This document shows, piece by piece, positions 61,212 to 64,000 of a stretch of DNA of 64,000 bases. The notes beneath the pieces are model-generated. The model saw only the letters and a program-made list of their open reading frames with translations, was not told where the DNA came from and searched no databases. A program made the position numbers and the translations under genes. The stretch is from Streptomyces sp. HD (GTDB lineage Bacteria > Actinomycetota > Actinomycetes > Streptomycetales > Streptomycetaceae), in the NCBI RefSeq assembly GCF_028369295.1, contig NZ_JAQMYP010000042.1:1-64000 (forward strand), in the 5' to 3' direction. Each line of letters begins with the position of its first letter. Within the stretch, counting starts at the first letter, position 1.

Positions 61212-61991
61212 TCACCCCACCCCCCGCCGCTCCGGCGTCCAGGGAAACAGCCGCCGCTCCCCCCACACCAGCACCCCGTTGATGACCAGCCCGAGAGCCC
61301 CCGCCCACACGACCCCGGCCAGCACATCCCGCGTCCCGTCCGTGGCCAGTCCCGCCTGGGCGATGAAGATGCCGAGTCCTTCGCCGAAGCCGGCGAGGAT
61401 CTCCGTGGCGACGGCCAGGATGAGGGCGACCGCGGCCGAGATGCGGATGCCGGCGGCGATGAAGGGGGCCGTACCCGGCAGTTCGACACGGAGGAGGACG
61501 GCGAGGCGGCCGAAGCCGAAGACGCGGAGGGTGTCCTTGGCCAGGGGGTCGGTCTCGCCGAGGCCGTAGATGGTGTTGAAGAGGATCGGCCAGACCGACG
61601 CGTACGTCACCAGCGCGACCTTGGTCTCGGTGCCGGAGCCGAGCAGGAGGGAGACCAGCGGGATCAGCGCGACGGACGGCAGCGGCCGCAGGAACTCCAC
61701 GATCGCGCGCACGGCGGCATCGACGACCGGCACACTCCCGAGGACCAGACCGACCGGCACGGCGATGGCGACGGCCAGCGCGAGCCCGAGCGCCCAGGCG
61801 CGCAACGTGGCGGCGATGCCCTCCAGGAACACCGAGTCGCCGGCCAACTCCACCGCGCGGGCGACGACTTCGGAGGCGGGCGGCAGATAGCTGCGCCGCA
61901 CGAGACCGGCACGGGAGACCGCCTCGCAGCCCCCGAAGGCCACCACCACGCCCAGGGCGCCGAGCAGCAGCCGCTCCTGACGGCCCTTCAC
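61212..61991 (-). CDS. ABC transporter permease (NitT/TauT type), first
   Basis: A 259-aa permease with about six TM segments, beginning RLLLGALGVVVAFGGCEAV. The EAA-type loop is LAKDTLRVFGFGRLAVLLRV. GTG start at 61991, six bases after the receptor gene stop, so the two are co-translated. The C-terminal RRLFPWTPERRGVG is typical. It differs strongly from the other permease in the operon. Confidence 0.88.
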   Translation of the reverse strand: MKGRQERLLLGALGVVVAFGGCEAVSRAGLVRRSYLPPASEVVARAVELAGDSVFLEGIAATLRAWALGLALAVAIAVPVGLVLGSVPVVDAAVRAIVEFLRPLPSVALIPLVSLLLGSGTETKVALVTYASVWPILFNTIYGLGETDPLAKDTLRVFGFGRLAVLLRVELPGTAPFIAAGIRISAAVALILAVATEILAGFGEGLGIFIAQAGLATDGTRDVLAGVVWAGALGLVINGVLVWGERRLFPWTPERRGVG

Positions 61992-61997
61992 GTCACC

Positions 61998-62972
61998 TCA
62001 CTCGACCATCAGCGTCGCCGGATCGATCGGCTTCTTCAACATCCCCTGCTTCTCCATCAGGTCGGTGAGCCGCTTGAGCTGTGCGGCGTCGATGGTGGGC
62101 GGGAAGACGGGGAGATCGATGGACTCGGCCTGCTTCTCGGTCACCTTGGTGTACGTGGGCAAGGTGTCGCGTACGACGGACGGGTTCTCGGCGGCGATCC
62201 GCACGGCCTTCTTCAGGGCCCGTTGGAAGGCGGCCAGCGTCTTGCCGTTTCCGTCGGCGTACTTGCTCGTGCTGATGTACCCGCTGAGCGGAATGCCCTC
62301 CACGGGTGCCGACGAGCCGTCGACGAGGACCCTGGCCTTCAGCTCGTCCTGGATGGAGCTGTCGTAGGGCTCGACGGCGTGCACCGCGTCCACCTGCCCC
62401 TTGTCCAGGGCGGCGCCCAGCTGCGGGAAGGGAATCGCCCGGTAGACGGGACGGCCGACGCCCTGTTTCGCCAGGATCTCGTTGAAGGTGAGCGACTGGA
62501 CGTTGTTCAGGGTGTTGACCGCGAGCTTCTTGCCTTCGAGGTCGGCGACGGTCTTGATGTCCGAGTCCGCCGGCACCAGAACCTCCATCATGCGCGGCGC
62601 TGCCCGGATCGCCTCGGCGACGATGCGTATGTCGAGAGTGCCCTGCTCATGGGCTTGCAGATAGGTGACGTAGTTCGCGCTCGCGACCATGTCCATCTGC
62701 CCCTTGGCCAGGGCCGGAATTGCCTGGAGGCTCTGCTGGACCTGCTGGATACGGACGTCGAGACCCTCCTTCTCGAACAGGCCACGGTCCCGCGCGATGT
62801 AGAGGGCGACACAGTCGATCAGCGGCAGGGCGGCCACCCTGACGGTCTTGCGCCCCTCGGCCCCGGACGAGGAGTCCCCGTCGTCGCCGCAGGCCGTGAG
62901 CGCCACCAGCATGAGCGTGGCCACTGCGACCGCCGCTGTCCTCGTTCCCGCGCGCAATTGACGTAACGGCAT
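61998..62972 (-). CDS. ABC transporter substrate-binding lipoprotein (SsuA/THI5-like)
   Basis: A 324-aa receptor with lipobox LTAC (Cys28). It has the NMT1/THI5-like pattern: VRVAALPLIDCVALYIARDRG, LFEKEGLDVRIQQV, GQMDMVASANYVTYLQ and LEGKKLAVNTLNNVQSLTF. It is first in the importer operon. The ATG at 62972 has no ribosome binding site and sits in a palindrome (ATGTCGACAT), so the message may be leaderless. Candidate ligands are pyrimidine-type or other small nitrogenous compounds; sequence alone cannot decide. Confidence 0.85.
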   Translation of the reverse strand: MPLRQLRAGTRTAAVAVATLMLVALTACGDDGDSSSGAEGRKTVRVAALPLIDCVALYIARDRGLFEKEGLDVRIQQVQQSLQAIPALAKGQMDMVASANYVTYLQAHEQGTLDIRIVAEAIRAAPRMMEVLVPADSDIKTVADLEGKKLAVNTLNNVQSLTFNEILAKQGVGRPVYRAIPFPQLGAALDKGQVDAVHAVEPYDSSIQDELKARVLVDGSSAPVEGIPLSGYISTSKYADGNGKTLAAFQRALKKAVRIAAENPSVVRDTLPTYTKVTEKQAESIDLPVFPPTIDAAQLKRLTDLMEKQGMLKKPIDPATLMVE

Positions 62973-62977
62973 GTCGA

Positions 62978-63001
62978 CATGACTAGCAAGAATTTGTCAT
63001 G
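62978..63001. promoter_or_regulatory. Inverted repeat in the ABC receptor / hydrolase-P450 divergent region
   Basis: CATGAC (62978-62983) and GTCATG (62996-63001) flank a 12-base AT-rich spacer (TAGCAAGAATTT). It starts six bases upstream of the receptor ATG. The low GC content marks a promoter. One operator could govern both the importer and the divergent hydrolase/P450 genes. Confidence 0.5.
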
Positions 63002-63095
63002 ATCACCACATACACGTCGCCGCTGTACACGTTCAGCACAGCGAACAGGACCCGTCAATCTGTCGGTCTCCACCGATATACGCCACCTTGGTCAC

Positions 63096-63887
63096 ATGAC
63101 CTCCTTCATGCTCCCCCACGAGCTGCACGGCGACGGCGCCCACAAGGCGTTCGCCGTGCACGGCTGGTTCGCCGACCGGTCCGCCTACGCGGGCGTCCTC
63201 CCCGACCTCGACCGTACGGAGTTCACCTACGCCCTCGTCGATCTGCGCGGCTACGGCGCCGCCAAGCAGGCGGTCGGCGCGTACACGACGGCCGAGGCGG
63301 CCCTCGACCTGGTGGAACTGGCCGACCGGCTCGGCTGGGAGCGGTTCTCGGTGGTCGGCCACTCGATGGGCGGCGCGGTCGGACAGCGCCTCCTCGCCGT
63401 CGCCCCGCACCGGCTGCGCAGGCTGGTCGGGGTGTCGCCGGTGCCCGCGTCGGGGCTGGCGCTGCCGCCGGAGCAGTGGGAGCTGTTCGCGGACGCGGCG
63501 CACCGGCCGGAGAACCGGCGCACGATCATCGACCTCACCACCGGTGGCCGCCGCCCGGCCGCCTGGCTCGACCGTATGGTGACCCGTTCGCTCGCGGTCA
63601 GCGACCAGAAGGCGTTCCGCGCCTGGCTGGACTCATGGGCCGGGGAGGACTTCCACTCCCGCGTCGAAGGCTCCGCGGTTCCCGCCCTGGCCGTGACCGG
63701 CGCCCTCGACCCGGCTCTCTCCGCCGACCTCATGCGCCGGACGTGGATGACCTGGTACCCGCGCGCCGAGCTGCATGAACTCCCCTCGGCGGGCCACTAC
63801 GCCATGGACGAGACCCCGCTCGAACTGATCCGGGTGATCGAGGACTTCCTGCGCGCGGACCACTCCGGCGAGGGCGAGCAGGCGTGA
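63096..63887 (+). CDS. Alpha/beta hydrolase
   Basis: A 263-aa cytoplasmic hydrolase. The oxyanion region is FAVHGWFADRSAY, the nucleophile elbow is VVGHSMGGAVG (Ser), the acid is in VTGALDPALSA (Asp), and the catalytic His is in LPSAGHYAMDE. Substrate unknown; an ester or lactone is likely. Its stop overlaps the P450 start (GTGA), so the two probably act on one compound, perhaps that imported by the divergent ABC transporter. Confidence 0.9.
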   Translation: MTSFMLPHELHGDGAHKAFAVHGWFADRSAYAGVLPDLDRTEFTYALVDLRGYGAAKQAVGAYTTAEAALDLVELADRLGWERFSVVGHSMGGAVGQRLLAVAPHRLRRLVGVSPVPASGLALPPEQWELFADAAHRPENRRTIIDLTTGGRRPAAWLDRMVTRSLAVSDQKAFRAWLDSWAGEDFHSRVEGSAVPALAVTGALDPALSADLMRRTWMTWYPRAELHELPSAGHYAMDETPLELIRVIEDFLRADHSGEGEQA

Positions 63888-64000
63888 CGGTCCACCACGC
63901 TCCGCCCGTCCCCGACGTCTTCGACCCCCGTCAGTACGCCACCGGCGTCCCGTACGACGCCTACCGGGTCCTGCGCGACCACCATCCCGTGGTCCGGCAG
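63884..64000 (+). CDS. Cytochrome P450, N-terminal fragment cut by the window edge
   Basis: The first 39 codons only, from a GTG that overlaps the hydrolase stop. The product starts VTVHHAPPVPDVFDPRQYAT and continues with VPYDAYRVLRDHHPVVRQ, the typical beginning of bacterial P450s, where substrate-entry residues follow PYxxYxxLRxxxPV. The haem-binding Cys lies beyond the window. Confidence 0.7.
   Translation, partial: MTVHHAPPVPDVFDPRQYATGVPYDAYRVLRDHHPVVRQ

Overview
The window is a stretch of Streptomyces chromosome. Base composition is very GC-rich with strong third-position GC, GTG starts are common, neighbouring genes overlap by ATGA or GTGA, and a full two-domain geosmin synthase is present. 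All identifications come from reading the translations; no database search was run.

Layout. (1) 1-3812: sulfur assimilation, with a sulfonate/taurine-type ABC transporter (lipoprotein, ATPase, permease) followed by a CbiX/SirB-type sirohydrochlorin chelatase. (2) 3813-4590: gene-free DNA built from nested repeats. (3) 4591-17877: the most unusual part. A + strand operon encodes a protein with FN3-like sandwiches, a zinc-ribbon P-loop GTPase, a GAP1-like partner, a membrane zinc-ribbon GTPase and a 39-aa membrane peptide. A terminator follows, then a vWA / PP2C phosphatase / protein kinase triad. Beyond a shared terminator lie two converging genes (a two-TM protein and a 106-aa protein) that carry the same NIxN(I/V)NGP(A/S)NIG motif. 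(4) 17971-19911: small metabolic operon. (5) 20217-23780: MMPL exporter and an OleD-like macrolide glycosyltransferase, converging on a 20-bp terminator stem. (6) 23853-26913: sugar ABC importer without an ATPase. (7) 27092-32924: phosphotransferase, LysR/EamA divergent pair, YbaK deacylase, DEDDh exonuclease, HEPN-type protein. (8) 33028-35226: a copper amine oxidase apparently split into two secreted polypeptides. (9) 35410-47670: glycogen-to-trehalose genes glgX, treY and treZ, interspersed with an MFS gene, two M14 carboxypeptidase paralogues, an SSI-type protease inhibitor and an FHA protein. (10) 47755-53464: phosphotransferase-like, M24 peptidase, LysE, PDZ, LysR and CTP-synthase-GATase-like genes. 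(11) 53507-57819: multicopper oxidase and geosmin synthase. (12) 57990-64000: Tat-exported EEP-family protein, a second NitT/TauT-type ABC importer with two permeases, and a divergent hydrolase plus cytochrome P450 (cut by the window edge).

How it works together. GlgX debranches glycogen, TreY converts the maltooligosaccharide end to a trehalosyl unit, and TreZ releases trehalose. The sulfonate importer and sirohydrochlorin chelatase feed sulfite reduction. The GTPase/vWA/PP2C/kinase block looks like a multicomponent switch: two GTPases, a regulator, and reversible phosphorylation read by zinc-ribbon and FHA-like modules. It is the best candidate for a poorly described system here, and the converging motif-sharing pair may belong to it. 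Tandem repeats of 15-98 bp occur in most of the longer gene-free gaps.
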